DNA from: B1 sp034439755
GTDB taxonomy: Bacteria > Bacteroidota > Bacteroidia > UKL13-3
Assembly (NCBI GenBank): GCA_034439755.1
Contig: JAWXAZ010000121.1
Location: 29,593 to 93,592 of the forward strand
Direction: 5' to 3'
Length of the DNA: 64,000 nt
Shown here: positions 19,053 to 27,961 of the stretch, one piece after another
Layout: each line of letters starts with the position of its first letter
How positions within the stretch are numbered: the stretch's first letter is position 1
Program-made: the position numbers and the translations under genes
Notes under the pieces: generated by a model
Seen by the model: the letters and a program-made list of their open reading frames with translations, nothing else
Databases searched by the model: none
What the model was told of the DNA's origin: nothing

Positions 19053-19471
19053 TTAACTTAGGGTAAAAAACTCTGCTTTTTCTGTTTGGTGCGACCTAAT
19101 TACGCCGGCACTTACCAAAGCTGCTAGCATGCGCTGGGCGCGCCACCTGGAAATATTGAGCAGTTTACAAATTTCTTTTAGGGTGGCTCGGTGGTTTTTT
19201 TCTAAATGCTTTAAAACACCTCGCTCATGGTCGGTATATTTTATAATATTGGGTATGTGGCCGTGACTTCTTTTAAGAACATCTACCACAATTTTACTTG
19301 CCAACAACGATTGGTCCTTAACCCTAATATGCGCCCACCAATTGCCCTCTTCATCTTTGGCATAATAAGGCTTGCTTTTCCCTTCAGGGATTCTGGCTTC
19401 AAGCACTGTTTTGTCTCCAAAATATCATTCTCACCGCCTGCAATCCTTAATAATAGTGGGTGAACAGCCAT
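19053..19471 (-). pseudogene. Remnant of an AlbA_2/winged-helix protein
   Basis: The last 117 codons encode the C-terminal half of a family I know as roughly 200-residue AlbA_2-domain proteins. IPEGKSKPYYAKDEEGNWWA and IRVKDQSLLASKIVVDVLKR lead to a winged-helix end (TLKEICKLLNISRWRAQRML). The normal N-terminus survives in another frame from the ATG at 19471 (MAVHPLLLRIAGGENDILE). The two pieces abut near 19408-19411, so about 90 codons in the middle appear deleted with a frameshift. The C-terminal part has only a GTG start of its own. A short functional form cannot be ruled out. Confidence 0.6.
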
Positions 19472-19479
19472 TTATCTCC

Positions 19480-20922
19480 TTAATCTTTTTTAATAAGCCA
19501 AAGGCCAAAAAACGTTAAAGCCCCATTTAAAACCAACAGCTCAATGCCAATTTGATAAGTCCAACCCATATAGGCCGGCATAAAATTTTGAAAGAGGTAA
19601 CACAACAATGGCGAAAGAATACACACAACGGGAGTATACAAATCTTTCACTTGGTGTTTGGTTAAAATGCCAAAAGCAAATAAGCCCAGTAACGGCCCAT
19701 AGGTATATCCCGCAATGTCTAATAAAATGCCAATAATGGATTTGTTGTTTAGAATTTTAAAATAATAAACCATCAATAAAAACAAAAAGGCAAACCCCAA
19801 ATGCACCATTTTCCGGGTGTTCGACTGTTGCACTTCACTTAGGTTTTTATTGCGTTGTATGCCCAAAATATCTAAACAAAAAGAAGAGGTAAGCGCTGTT
19901 ATTGCGCCATCTGCCGAAGGAAATAATGCCGATATTAACCCAATTATAAAAATCAATGAAACCCAAACTGGCAAGTGACTTAAAGCAATGGTTGGAAACA
20001 AGTCGTCTCCTTTTACCGTAATTCCTTTGCTGGTGGCGTATAAATATAAAACGCCTCCCAAAAGAAGGAATAAAAAATTAACCAAGACCATCACAGAGCT
20101 AAACAAAACCATGTTCTTTTGAGCGCCGCCCAACGTCTTTACACTAATGTTTTTTTGCATCATTTCCTGATCCAAACCTGTCATGGCAATGGTAATAAAT
20201 GCACCACCAATAACTTGTTTTATAAAATATTTTTTATCCAAAACATCAAAATTAAAAACCTGAAGATGCCCGCTATCTCCTAAGCTGCTGAGGGTTTCTG
20301 TAAAGCTCATGTGAAGATCGTCCATGATATAAAAAACACAAACCACCAAAGCCAACAGCATAAAAAATGTTTGCAGTGTATCTGTCCAAACAATGGTCTT
20401 TACGCCACCCTTAAATGTATATAACAAAATCATGAGCAAAATGATTAGGGTGGTTGTATGAAAATTGATTCCTAATTGATTTAGCACAAATATTTGCAAT
20501 ACATTAATCACCAAATAAAGCCTTAAGGTAGCGCCCAATGTTCTTGAAATGATAAAAAATATGGCGCCCGTTTTATAGGAAGCCATGCCAAAACGCTGAC
20601 CTAAATAATTATAAATAGAGGTAAGTTTCAAGCGATAATAAAGCGGCAACAAGACAAAGGCTACCACAAAATATCCAATAAAGTACCCAATAACAACCTG
20701 AAAATAACTAAACTTAGCAAACTCAACCGTGCCAGGAACAGACACAAAGGTAACGCCCGACAGAGAGGTGCCAATCATTCCAAAGGCCACTAAAGCCCAA
20801 TGACTGCTTTTGTTGCCAATAAAAAACGTCTCGTTATTGGCATTTCTTGAGGTATAGTATGCTACGCCCAAAAGAACTAAGAAGTAGACTAAAATAACGG
20901 TTAAAAACAAGGCAGATTCCAT
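19480..20922 (-). CDS. Sodium:solute symporter (SSS family)
   Basis: An inner-membrane transporter of 480 residues with about 13 membrane spans. The N-terminal FFIGNKSSHWALVAFGMIGT and the GVTFVSVPGTVEF block that follows mark the solute/sodium symporter family. ISRTLGATLRLYLVINV and FKGGVKTIVWTDTLQ are the expected middle motifs. Substrates in this family range from sugars and sialic acid to amino acids and vitamins; the sequence alone does not decide. It lies immediately upstream of the AlbA_2 remnant on the same strand. Confidence 0.85.
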   Translation of the reverse strand: MESALFLTVILVYFLVLLGVAYYTSRNANNETFFIGNKSSHWALVAFGMIGTSLSGVTFVSVPGTVEFAKFSYFQVVIGYFIGYFVVAFVLLPLYYRLKLTSIYNYLGQRFGMASYKTGAIFFIISRTLGATLRLYLVINVLQIFVLNQLGINFHTTTLIILLMILLYTFKGGVKTIVWTDTLQTFFMLLALVVCVFYIMDDLHMSFTETLSSLGDSGHLQVFNFDVLDKKYFIKQVIGGAFITIAMTGLDQEMMQKNISVKTLGGAQKNMVLFSSVMVLVNFLFLLLGGVLYLYATSKGITVKGDDLFPTIALSHLPVWVSLIFIIGLISALFPSADGAITALTSSFCLDILGIQRNKNLSEVQQSNTRKMVHLGFAFLFLLMVYYFKILNNKSIIGILLDIAGYTYGPLLGLFAFGILTKHQVKDLYTPVVCILSPLLCYLFQNFMPAYMGWTYQIGIELLVLNGALTFFGLWLIKKD

Positions 20923-20993
20923 AAGGCAAAACTAATCAGTTACCTTAATCAATCAAGTGAAGTTAACCACAAATAGCTTGATGCGTCTATTAT

Positions 20994-21401
20994 TTATTGC
21001 GGCGTTAATGGCACTCCAGTCAATTGCATTAAAGAAAGAATCACCAGAATAACCAAGAACGACACAATTAACGGCTTCCTCATGGTTTTTTTAGGATAGT
21101 CGTCTTCGTTCGTAAAATATTTTCTAAAAACAAACTCCACCAACAAAGCCCCCTGAATAAAGTTTAGGGCAAAAGTAGTACCTGGTCCGCGCCATTCTGT
21201 TGAAGAAACCAAGGCCGTAACCAGGGCCATGGCAAATGAAACCAATAATGCCAAGTTTCCTGCAGCCTTCAGGCCTTTATCGTACAAGTTTTGCCTTAGC
21301 AGAAATCCGCCAAAAACCGGACTAAAAAACACGCAAAAACCCAGCACCACCCAACGCGAATAAATAGCAAATAACGCGGGTTTTCTCTCCTCTTGTTCCA
21401 T
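20994..21401 (-). CDS. Hypothetical membrane protein
   Basis: A 135-residue protein with four predicted membrane spans (about residues 15-33, 45-65, 75-92 and 108-128) and a charged loop with FTNEDDYPKKTMRKP. No family recognised. It lies between the symporter and rhomboid genes on the same strand. A GGTTCGAACCGA motif (21431) sits in the short gap before it. Confidence 0.55.
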   Translation of the reverse strand: MEQEERKPALFAIYSRWVVLGFCVFFSPVFGGFLLRQNLYDKGLKAAGNLALLVSFAMALVTALVSSTEWRGPGTTFALNFIQGALLVEFVFRKYFTNEDDYPKKTMRKPLIVSFLVILVILSLMQLTGVPLTPQ

Positions 21402-21445
21402 TTTCTAAAAACTTTTTTAATAATTATTTTGGTTCGAACCGACCT

Positions 21446-22279
21446 TTAATAAAAGTGTTGACGGTTGCTTTTGTTCCATATTTTTATGAGGATAAACCCA
21501 AATAGCATGCCGCCCAAATGCGCAAAATGGGCCACATTATCGGATGGATTGGCCGAAATCCCTTGGTACAATTCAAGCGCGCCGTACATAATCACAAAAT
21601 ACTTGGCTTTAATTGGAAATGGAATAAACAACATCATTAAAGTAGTATTTGGAAACAACATGCCAAAGCCCAATAAAAGCCCAAACACCGCGCCACTGGC
21701 ACCCACCATGGGTACATTCATTTTGCGCGAAAGCATGTAATCGGTAATCTCTTTGGCGCTAGATAAAAATTCTGGGTTATTGGGTTCGCGTTGCCAACCA
21801 GTTAAAAAATCTACCACATGAATGTCATTTGCCAAAAAGGAATCTCGCTGAATTAGCTTAAGAAACGAGTCATAATCTGCCTGTAAATAAAAATCAGAAA
21901 TAGCAGCCTTCACTTGATATATTTCAATGGCATTGATGCCAATTTGTAAGGAAGCAGCGCCAAATGCGGTTACAAAATAATAGATAAAAAACCGCTTTGC
22001 ACCCCAGTAATTCTCCAATACACTGCCAAACATCCACAAGGAAAACATATTAAAAAACAAATGCGTGAAAGAGCCATGCATAAAAACATGGGTAAGGAGC
22101 TGATAAGGTTTAAAAAACTTTGATTCTGGATAGTATAAACCAAGCACTTGGTTCATGTTAAAAAACCCTCTGCTTTCTAATGCTAAATAAGCCAGAAAAC
22201 AAAGTCCATTTATAATCAATAAATTCTTTACTACCGGTGGAAAATTGGAAAAGCTACTTGGTCGGTTCGACTGATACAT
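21446..22279 (-). CDS. Rhomboid-family intramembrane serine protease
   Basis: A 277-residue membrane protease. The HVFMHGSFTHLFFNMFSLWM block is the rhomboid HxxxN motif, the nucleophile S195 lies in VGASGAVFG, and the partner His lies in AHFAHLGG (H251 or H254, with H254 matching the usual spacing). About 70 residues (120-190) are inserted between the N-half and the catalytic serine helix, longer than in the minimal fold and mostly hydrophilic; such inserts occur in Bacteroidetes rhomboids. It cleaves membrane proteins within the bilayer. Substrates are unknown. Confidence 0.88.
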   Translation of the reverse strand: MYQSNRPSSFSNFPPVVKNLLIINGLCFLAYLALESRGFFNMNQVLGLYYPESKFFKPYQLLTHVFMHGSFTHLFFNMFSLWMFGSVLENYWGAKRFFIYYFVTAFGAASLQIGINAIEIYQVKAAISDFYLQADYDSFLKLIQRDSFLANDIHVVDFLTGWQREPNNPEFLSSAKEITDYMLSRKMNVPMVGASGAVFGLLLGFGMLFPNTTLMMLFIPFPIKAKYFVIMYGALELYQGISANPSDNVAHFAHLGGMLFGFILIKIWNKSNRQHFY

Positions 22280-22355
22280 GAAATTTTTTTTTGCAAAATA
22301 AGTCTAAAAAAAGGAATAGTCTATGTTACCCTATAAAGTGCGGCATCAAATTGAG

Positions 22356-24167
22356 CTAAAACATTTTGCCAATGTCTTGCAAAGTAAGCTTGCTAACACA
22401 TGGTCGGCCATCTGGCGAATACTGCGGCTCCGAGCAGGCAAACAGTTCATCCACCAATCTATTCATCTCCTCTAGTTTTAGTCGCAACCCTTGCTTTATA
22501 GCCGCCTTTTTGGCGAGTGTTTTTGCCACATTTTTATGCTTTCCAATTTCACTTTGCTTATTAACCTTATACATTTCAATAATGCCCATTAGCAGTTCTT
22601 GCTCATCTTCGAGGTGCAATTCGGCCGGCAAACCATTGATAACAAACGCGTTTTTTCCAAATGCATTTACGGTAAAACCCAAGGCTCCCATTTCGGGCAA
22701 AATCTCTTCTAAAATGGCCTCATCACCTACCGACAGGTTAACCACCTTTGGAAACAACAATTGTTGACTCGCTATGGGATTGTGCTCCAAGGCATTTAAA
22801 TATTTTTCGTATAAGATTCTTTCGTGGGCGGCTTGCTGATGAATCAACATCAAACCGCTTTTTATGGGCGTAACAATATATTGATTGTTTAACTGAAAAA
22901 AAACGCGAGAATCAACAATGTCTTCTGTATTTGTTGGCAACAAAGAGACTTGCGTATGCTCATTAATTAGCACTTCAGATGACTTCTGAAAAAGCGTCTC
23001 CCAATGTTGCGCGTTTTGTTTTCTTTGCTCTTGGTAAATCTCCTTAAAGCCACCCCAATCTGGCTTGCTAACAGTAGCATTCATGCTCGAAAACGACTTA
23101 AGCTCATTGGTACTTGGTGGATTTAACTGCAATTGCATAAAACGGTTGTCGTCAAAACGCTCCTCCCCCGGACTCTGCACATATTCGCCCAAAGCCTTTC
23201 TCACCACTGCCCTCAAAATCTGATACACATTTCTATCATCCTCAAATTTTACCTCTGTTTTTGTAGGGTGAATGTTAATGTCTATTTGAGCAGGGTCTAT
23301 GTCTATTTGTATCACATATAACGGAAATTGTTCCTTGCTAATGGTTCCTTCAAAGGCATTGCTAACAGCATGGTTGAGATAAGGATCTTTAAAAAATCTT
23401 CTATTAACAAAGAAAAACTGCTCCCCCCTAATTCGTTTGGCAAATTCTGGCTTGCCAATAAAACCCTTTACGTGTATAATACTGGTTTGCTCATCCAATT
23501 CAATTAAATCTTCCTCGGCGCGACCACCAAATACGGAACAAATGCGCTGTTTAAGGGTTTCGCTTGGGTAATCCAATTGAACTTCATCGTTGTGATACAG
23601 TTGAAATTTTATGCTCGGATTAGCCAAAGATGCCCTGTTAAATTCCTCCGCTATATGTTTCCACTCAACCGGATTAGATTTCAAGAAATTTCTCCTAGCC
23701 GGAATATTATAAAACAGGTTTTTTACGGTGATATTGGTTCCAACAGCCGTTGCAACTGGCTCTTGTTTCTTCACAGAAGAGCCCTCCACCAAAATATAAG
23801 TACCCAACTCATCAGATTCCCTTTTAGTCTTCATTTCCACGTGAGCAACAGAGGCAATACTTGCCAATGCTTCTCCCCTAAAACCCATGGTATTTATCTT
23901 GAAAATATCCTCTGTCTGAACAATTTTCGACGTTGCATGTCGCTCCCAACACATGCGGGCATCAATTGCACTCATTCCACTCCCATTATCTACGATCTGA
24001 ACCAAGGATTTTCCTGCGTCTTTTATGAACAAGATAATTTCGGTACTCCCTGCGTCGATTGCATTGTCGAGCAATTCCTTCACAATAGAGGATGGCCTTT
24101 GAATAACCTCCCCTGCTGCTATTTGACTCGCCACATGGTCTGGCAAAAGTTTTACTATATCTGTCAT
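22356..24167 (-). CDS. mutL: DNA mismatch repair protein MutL
   Basis: A 603-residue MutL. The N-terminal GHKL ATPase is clear: IVKLLPDHVASQIAAGEVIQ, then LLDNAIDAG, VDNGSGM and GFRGEALASI. The C-terminal dimerisation domain is present, but its endonuclease motifs are altered. The usual DQHAxxERxxxE reads HQQAAHERILYE (residues 443-454) and the usual CPHGRP reads SPDGRP (584-589). This suggests an ATPase/scaffold MutL without its own nicking activity. I start at MTDIVKLL, since the 19 residues upstream are not conserved-looking. It is divergent from the GH3 fusion. Confidence 0.93.
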   Translation of the reverse strand: MTDIVKLLPDHVASQIAAGEVIQRPSSIVKELLDNAIDAGSTEIILFIKDAGKSLVQIVDNGSGMSAIDARMCWERHATSKIVQTEDIFKINTMGFRGEALASIASVAHVEMKTKRESDELGTYILVEGSSVKKQEPVATAVGTNITVKNLFYNIPARRNFLKSNPVEWKHIAEEFNRASLANPSIKFQLYHNDEVQLDYPSETLKQRICSVFGGRAEEDLIELDEQTSIIHVKGFIGKPEFAKRIRGEQFFFVNRRFFKDPYLNHAVSNAFEGTISKEQFPLYVIQIDIDPAQIDINIHPTKTEVKFEDDRNVYQILRAVVRKALGEYVQSPGEERFDDNRFMQLQLNPPSTNELKSFSSMNATVSKPDWGGFKEIYQEQRKQNAQHWETLFQKSSEVLINEHTQVSLLPTNTEDIVDSRVFFQLNNQYIVTPIKSGLMLIHQQAAHERILYEKYLNALEHNPIASQQLLFPKVVNLSVGDEAILEEILPEMGALGFTVNAFGKNAFVINGLPAELHLEDEQELLMGIIEMYKVNKQSEIGKHKNVAKTLAKKAAIKQGLRLKLEEMNRLVDELFACSEPQYSPDGRPCVSKLTLQDIGKMF

Positions 24168-24298
24168 ACCAATACAAATCACCCGCTTTTTTTTCAGACT
24201 TTTTATACTGTGGAGAACTTTCAACTAAAACATCGTTAATAAGTTATGTTTAGGTGCAATGAAAATGTGCCACTTATTTTGCTTTTTTGTAAAGTAAA

Positions 24299-27226
24299 AT
24301 GCTAAAAACCACCCACCTTATATTATTTGCGCTGCTCGTTTCCTTGATTTCCAAAGTAACATTTGCCCAAAATCATGTCATCAATTGGCAAAAGAACAAT
24401 CCTTGGGTAGATTCTGTGATGAATACCCTCACCTTAGACGAGAAAATAGCACAGCTTTTTACCGTTGCCGTTTGGACACAAAGAGACAGCAATTACTTAA
24501 AAGACATTGAAAAACTGGTAAAAGATAATAAGATTGGTGGCCTAATGTTTATGAAGGGCACACCACATAAGCAGGCTGTTTTAACCAATAGATATCAAGC
24601 TGTGGCCAAAGTGCCACTGCTCATTAGCATTGACGGAGAATGGGGCTTAAACATGAGACTAGATAGCACGCCCGTGTTTCCAAGACAAATGATTCTAGGT
24701 GCCGCTAACAATGCAAGCCTAACAGAAGAAATGGCCGCAGAAATTGCCAAACACTGCAAGCGACTGGGCATTCATGTAAATTTTGCGCCAGATATAGATG
24801 TAAATAACAACCCTGCTAACCCTGTTATAAACGACCGAAGTTTTGGCGAAAATAAATATGTGGTGGCAAAACAAGGTATAGCTTACATGAAAGGGCTTCA
24901 AAACAACCATGTCTTGGCCACCGCAAAACACTTTCCCGGCCACGGAGATACCGAATCTGATTCGCATTTTAATTTGCCTGTAATCAAAGGAAACAGAAAG
25001 CGACTAGATTCGTTGGAATTATACCCTTTTAAAGAGTTAATAAAGAACGATGTTGGTAGCATTATGGTTGGGCACTTGTTTGTGCCCGCAATAGACACTA
25101 CCAACAATAGGGCCAGTTCAATATCGCCCTTAACCGTAAAAAAACTGCTAAAAGAAGAGATGGGTTTTGAAGGCCTTATTGTAACCGACGGACTAAACAT
25201 GAAAGGGGTTGCAAATTATGCGGCGCCTGGAGAAGTGAGCGCTAAAGCCTTGGCCGCAGGAAACGAACTTTTGCTCTTTGTAGAAGAAGTACCACAAAGC
25301 ATTTTTTGGATCAAAGATTATATGAGCTGTGGTTTAATTTCGGAGGCAGAGGTAAACAATGCCTGCCGAAAAATATTAATCACTAAACATTGGGCAGGAC
25401 TAAACAAATACAAGGCCATTGAATTGGCCAATTTGAATCAAGATTTAAATTGTTGTGCAACCGATTTACTCATTAAAAAAGTGATTAAACAAGGCATTGT
25501 GGTTGCCAAAAACATGGACAACCTCATTCCTTTCGAATCGCCCGAAAAGTATAAAATTGCCAGCCTTGCGGTGGGCAATAATCAGTTCACCAGCTTCCAA
25601 CAAACGCTTTCTAATTATGTAAAAGCCGATTATTATTCTATCGATAAAAGCGAAAGTTTGGCCGCATTTGATTCCATGTTTTCTAACATGCAGCGCTATA
25701 ACCTAGTGATTATTAGCCTACATAATACCAGCAGGTTTGTGAGCAGAAAATTAGGCCTCACACAAGCTCAAATCTCCTTTATCAATCGCTTAATTCTTGA
25801 TAGGAAGTGCATTTTGGTGAACCACGGCAATCCATACATTTTACAGTATTTTACCCAAGCAAGAAATGTAATAGTTGCCTATGAAGATTTGCCCTTATAT
25901 AATCAATTAGCCGCACAAGTTTTAATGGGGGCAATTCCTTCTAAAGGTAAAATGCCCGTTTCGGTAACAGCCGCCTTTCCGCTTGCTTCAGGAATTATGA
26001 CTGAACCCATTCAACGCTTCGAATATGTGATGCCAGAAGAAGTGGGTGTTGACCATTTTGCCTTAAGTTTTATAGACACCATGGTGTTGCAAGGAATTAA
26101 AGAAAAGGCAATGCCTGGTTGCCAGGTTTTTATTGCACAAAATGGCAAAGTAATTTATAACAAATCATTCGGCTCTTTTACCTACGATACAAGTTCAACT
26201 AAAGTCCAGAATTACCACCTATACGACTTAGCCTCACTCACAAAAGTGTTGGCCACCACCCTTGCCATCATGAAGTTGTATGATGAAAAGGCCATTGGAT
26301 TAAATGACAAGCTAGGCCTTTACTTGCCATTCTTAAGAGGCACCGCAAAAGAAAAAATCAGCATCAAGGATGTTTTGCTCCACCAAGCGGGCTTCCCTGC
26401 CTTCATTCCATTTTACAAAAGAACCATTATCAATGGAAAGCTCGATACAGCGTGGTATAGCAATAAAAAAACAGATAAAAATTGCCTGCAATTAACAGAT
26501 AGCCTTTGGATTGATAAAAATTGTGAGCAAGAGATGTTCAATGTTATTGCCATGGCCGATTTAAGAACTTCGGGTGAATATTTATATAGCGACTTGGGAT
26601 TTATTTTACTCAGAAAACTAGTCGAAAATGTAAGCAATATGCCATTCGAAGCCTTTATGAATGAACATTTCTACGACCCCCTCTCTATTGCAAATTTATC
26701 CTTTAATCCGCTTAAAAGTGGAGTGCCTAAAGCAAGCATAGCCCCAACAGAAATGGATACCGCCTTTAGAAAGCAATTGTTGCAAGGTTATGTTCATGAT
26801 CCAGCAGCTTCAATGTTAGGTGGCGTAAGCGGGCATGCAGGTTTATTTGGCAATGCAAACAGCGTGGGCATTTTAATGCAAATGTTGTTAAATGAAGGAA
26901 TATACGGCAATGTGCGCGTCTTAAAAGCCTCAACCGTTCAACTATTTACAAGCAAACAAAACAAAAAATCAAGGCGCGGACTTGGTTTTGATAAGCCAGA
27001 AACAAATCCGTTAAAGCCTTCCCCAACAGGTTCGGAATGCTCTCCACTCACCTTTGGTCATACCGGCTTTACAGGGGTTTGTGCTTGGGCTGATCCAAAA
27101 ACGGATTTGGTTTATGTGTTCTTGTCGAACCGCGTTTACCCCAATGCAGAAAACAACAAATTGGCTCAATCCAATCTTCGCACGCGCATTCAGGACTATA
27201 TTTACGAAGTAACCCGTAAGAAATAA
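24299..27226 (+). CDS. GH3 beta-N-acetylhexosaminidase fused to a serine beta-lactamase-like domain
   Basis: A 975-residue exported protein with signal peptide 1-23 (ending VTFAQ). Residues about 35-370 form a NagZ-like glycoside hydrolase 3 domain with the catalytic loop AKHFPGHGDTESDSHFNLP and the nucleophile in VTDGLNMKG. A GH3 C-terminal-like domain (about 390-580) follows. Residues 600-970 are a class C beta-lactamase/penicillin-binding fold with SxxK in LASLTKVL and YSD in GEYLYSDLGF. The same fusion is known in Bacteroidetes. It probably trims N-acetylglucosamine and peptide parts of peptidoglycan fragments in the periplasm. Confidence 0.9.
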   Translation: MLKTTHLILFALLVSLISKVTFAQNHVINWQKNNPWVDSVMNTLTLDEKIAQLFTVAVWTQRDSNYLKDIEKLVKDNKIGGLMFMKGTPHKQAVLTNRYQAVAKVPLLISIDGEWGLNMRLDSTPVFPRQMILGAANNASLTEEMAAEIAKHCKRLGIHVNFAPDIDVNNNPANPVINDRSFGENKYVVAKQGIAYMKGLQNNHVLATAKHFPGHGDTESDSHFNLPVIKGNRKRLDSLELYPFKELIKNDVGSIMVGHLFVPAIDTTNNRASSISPLTVKKLLKEEMGFEGLIVTDGLNMKGVANYAAPGEVSAKALAAGNELLLFVEEVPQSIFWIKDYMSCGLISEAEVNNACRKILITKHWAGLNKYKAIELANLNQDLNCCATDLLIKKVIKQGIVVAKNMDNLIPFESPEKYKIASLAVGNNQFTSFQQTLSNYVKADYYSIDKSESLAAFDSMFSNMQRYNLVIISLHNTSRFVSRKLGLTQAQISFINRLILDRKCILVNHGNPYILQYFTQARNVIVAYEDLPLYNQLAAQVLMGAIPSKGKMPVSVTAAFPLASGIMTEPIQRFEYVMPEEVGVDHFALSFIDTMVLQGIKEKAMPGCQVFIAQNGKVIYNKSFGSFTYDTSSTKVQNYHLYDLASLTKVLATTLAIMKLYDEKAIGLNDKLGLYLPFLRGTAKEKISIKDVLLHQAGFPAFIPFYKRTIINGKLDTAWYSNKKTDKNCLQLTDSLWIDKNCEQEMFNVIAMADLRTSGEYLYSDLGFILLRKLVENVSNMPFEAFMNEHFYDPLSIANLSFNPLKSGVPKASIAPTEMDTAFRKQLLQGYVHDPAASMLGGVSGHAGLFGNANSVGILMQMLLNEGIYGNVRVLKASTVQLFTSKQNKKSRRGLGFDKPETNPLKPSPTGSECSPLTFGHTGFTGVCAWADPKTDLVYVFLSNRVYPNAENNKLAQSNLRTRIQDYIYEVTRKK

Positions 27227-27290
27227 CCTAAGTGCTTCAAAAATAAATTATTGCGAATTTTGCAAATTTGTGAATTAATGGTGCACAACA

Positions 27291-27321
27291 TTTGGATTTG
27301 ATACAAATTAATCTACCTTTG
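27291..27321 (+). promoter_or_regulatory. Consensus Bacteroidetes promoter for the RRM gene
   Basis: TTTG at 27291-27294, exactly 19 bases, then TACCTTTG at 27314-27321. The ATG is 20 bases further on. Confidence 0.8.
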
Positions 27322-27341
27322 AATTTCATATTATTTTATTC

Positions 27342-27650
27342 ATGAACATCTACATTGGAAATTTAAACTGGAGCACAACTGAAGATGAGTTGCGCGGCCT
27401 GTTTTCGCAGTATGGCGAAGTATCAAGTATTAACATCGTTAATGACAAGTTTACTGGCCGTAGCAAAGGATTCGGATTTGTTGAAATGCCAGAAAACACT
27501 GGCGCACAAAACGCAATCAACTCTCTAAATGGTCAATCTTTCAAAGACAGAAACATTACCGTTAACGAAGCTCGTCCACGCGAAGAAAGACCTAACCGTG
27601 AAAGAAGGTCTTTTAACAACGACAGAGGAGACAACAGAAGATCTTATTAA
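27342..27650 (+). CDS. RRM-domain RNA-binding protein
   Basis: A 102-residue protein with one RNA recognition motif. RNP2 is IYIGNL (residues 3-8) and RNP1 is KGFGFVEM (about residues 46-53). The last 25 residues are rich in Arg, Asn, Asp and Glu (RPREERPNRERRSFNNDRGD) and probably disordered. Such small RRM proteins are common in cyanobacteria and Bacteroidetes, where they bind single-stranded RNA. A perfect -33/-7 promoter and a strong terminator frame it as a one-gene transcript, likely well expressed. Confidence 0.93.
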   Translation: MNIYIGNLNWSTTEDELRGLFSQYGEVSSINIVNDKFTGRSKGFGFVEMPENTGAQNAINSLNGQSFKDRNITVNEARPREERPNRERRSFNNDRGDNRRSY

Positions 27651-27672
27651 TATTCTTAATTAAGAACTCAAC

Positions 27673-27707
27673 AAAAAAGCCGATCAGAAATTCTAATCGG
27701 CTTTTTT
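27673..27707 (+). terminator. Rho-independent terminator after the RRM gene
   Basis: AAAAAAGCCGAT (27673-27684), an 11-base loop, then ATCGGCTTTTTT (27696-27707): a 12-bp perfect stem with a T run. Confidence 0.9.
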
Positions 27708-27816
27708 TATGCTAGTTATGCAATTTCATTATGCCCTTGATAAATTATTCCGATAAACCTGTTTTCTTCAAACCATTTTCCTGCAAAAAACACAAAACGA
27801 AAACTACCCTACTCAT

Positions 27817-27945
27817 ACAATTACTAAAATCAAATTAGGCCAAATGGCAATTTGATTTTAGTGGGATAAATGCAGAAAGACAAGGTTTTTTGTCTACATA
27901 CATTTGGACTATTAAATATTGCGCATCGGTATAAATTACAATTAA
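27817..27945. repeat. Dispersed short repeat, copy D
   Basis: Homologous by eye to 2255-2376. It opens with a perfect 13-bp inverted repeat, CTAAAATCAAATT (27824-27836) and AATTTGATTTTAG (27849-27861), and ends with TTTGGACTATTAAATATTGC and CATCGGTATAA. It occupies most of the gap between the RRM terminator and the transglycosylase-like gene; no coding frame is present there. Confidence 0.6.
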
Positions 27946-27961
27946 TTGGTTTTAGAGGCTA

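Noticed and set aside
21431..21442. tRNA T-loop (GGTTCGAACC)
   Set aside because: No acceptor, D or anticodon stems around it; it fits the dispersed 12-mer family instead.
23830..23845. Fifth parS site (CCACGTGAGC in mutL)
   Set aside because: Only the CACGTG core is conserved; the outer arms do not match.
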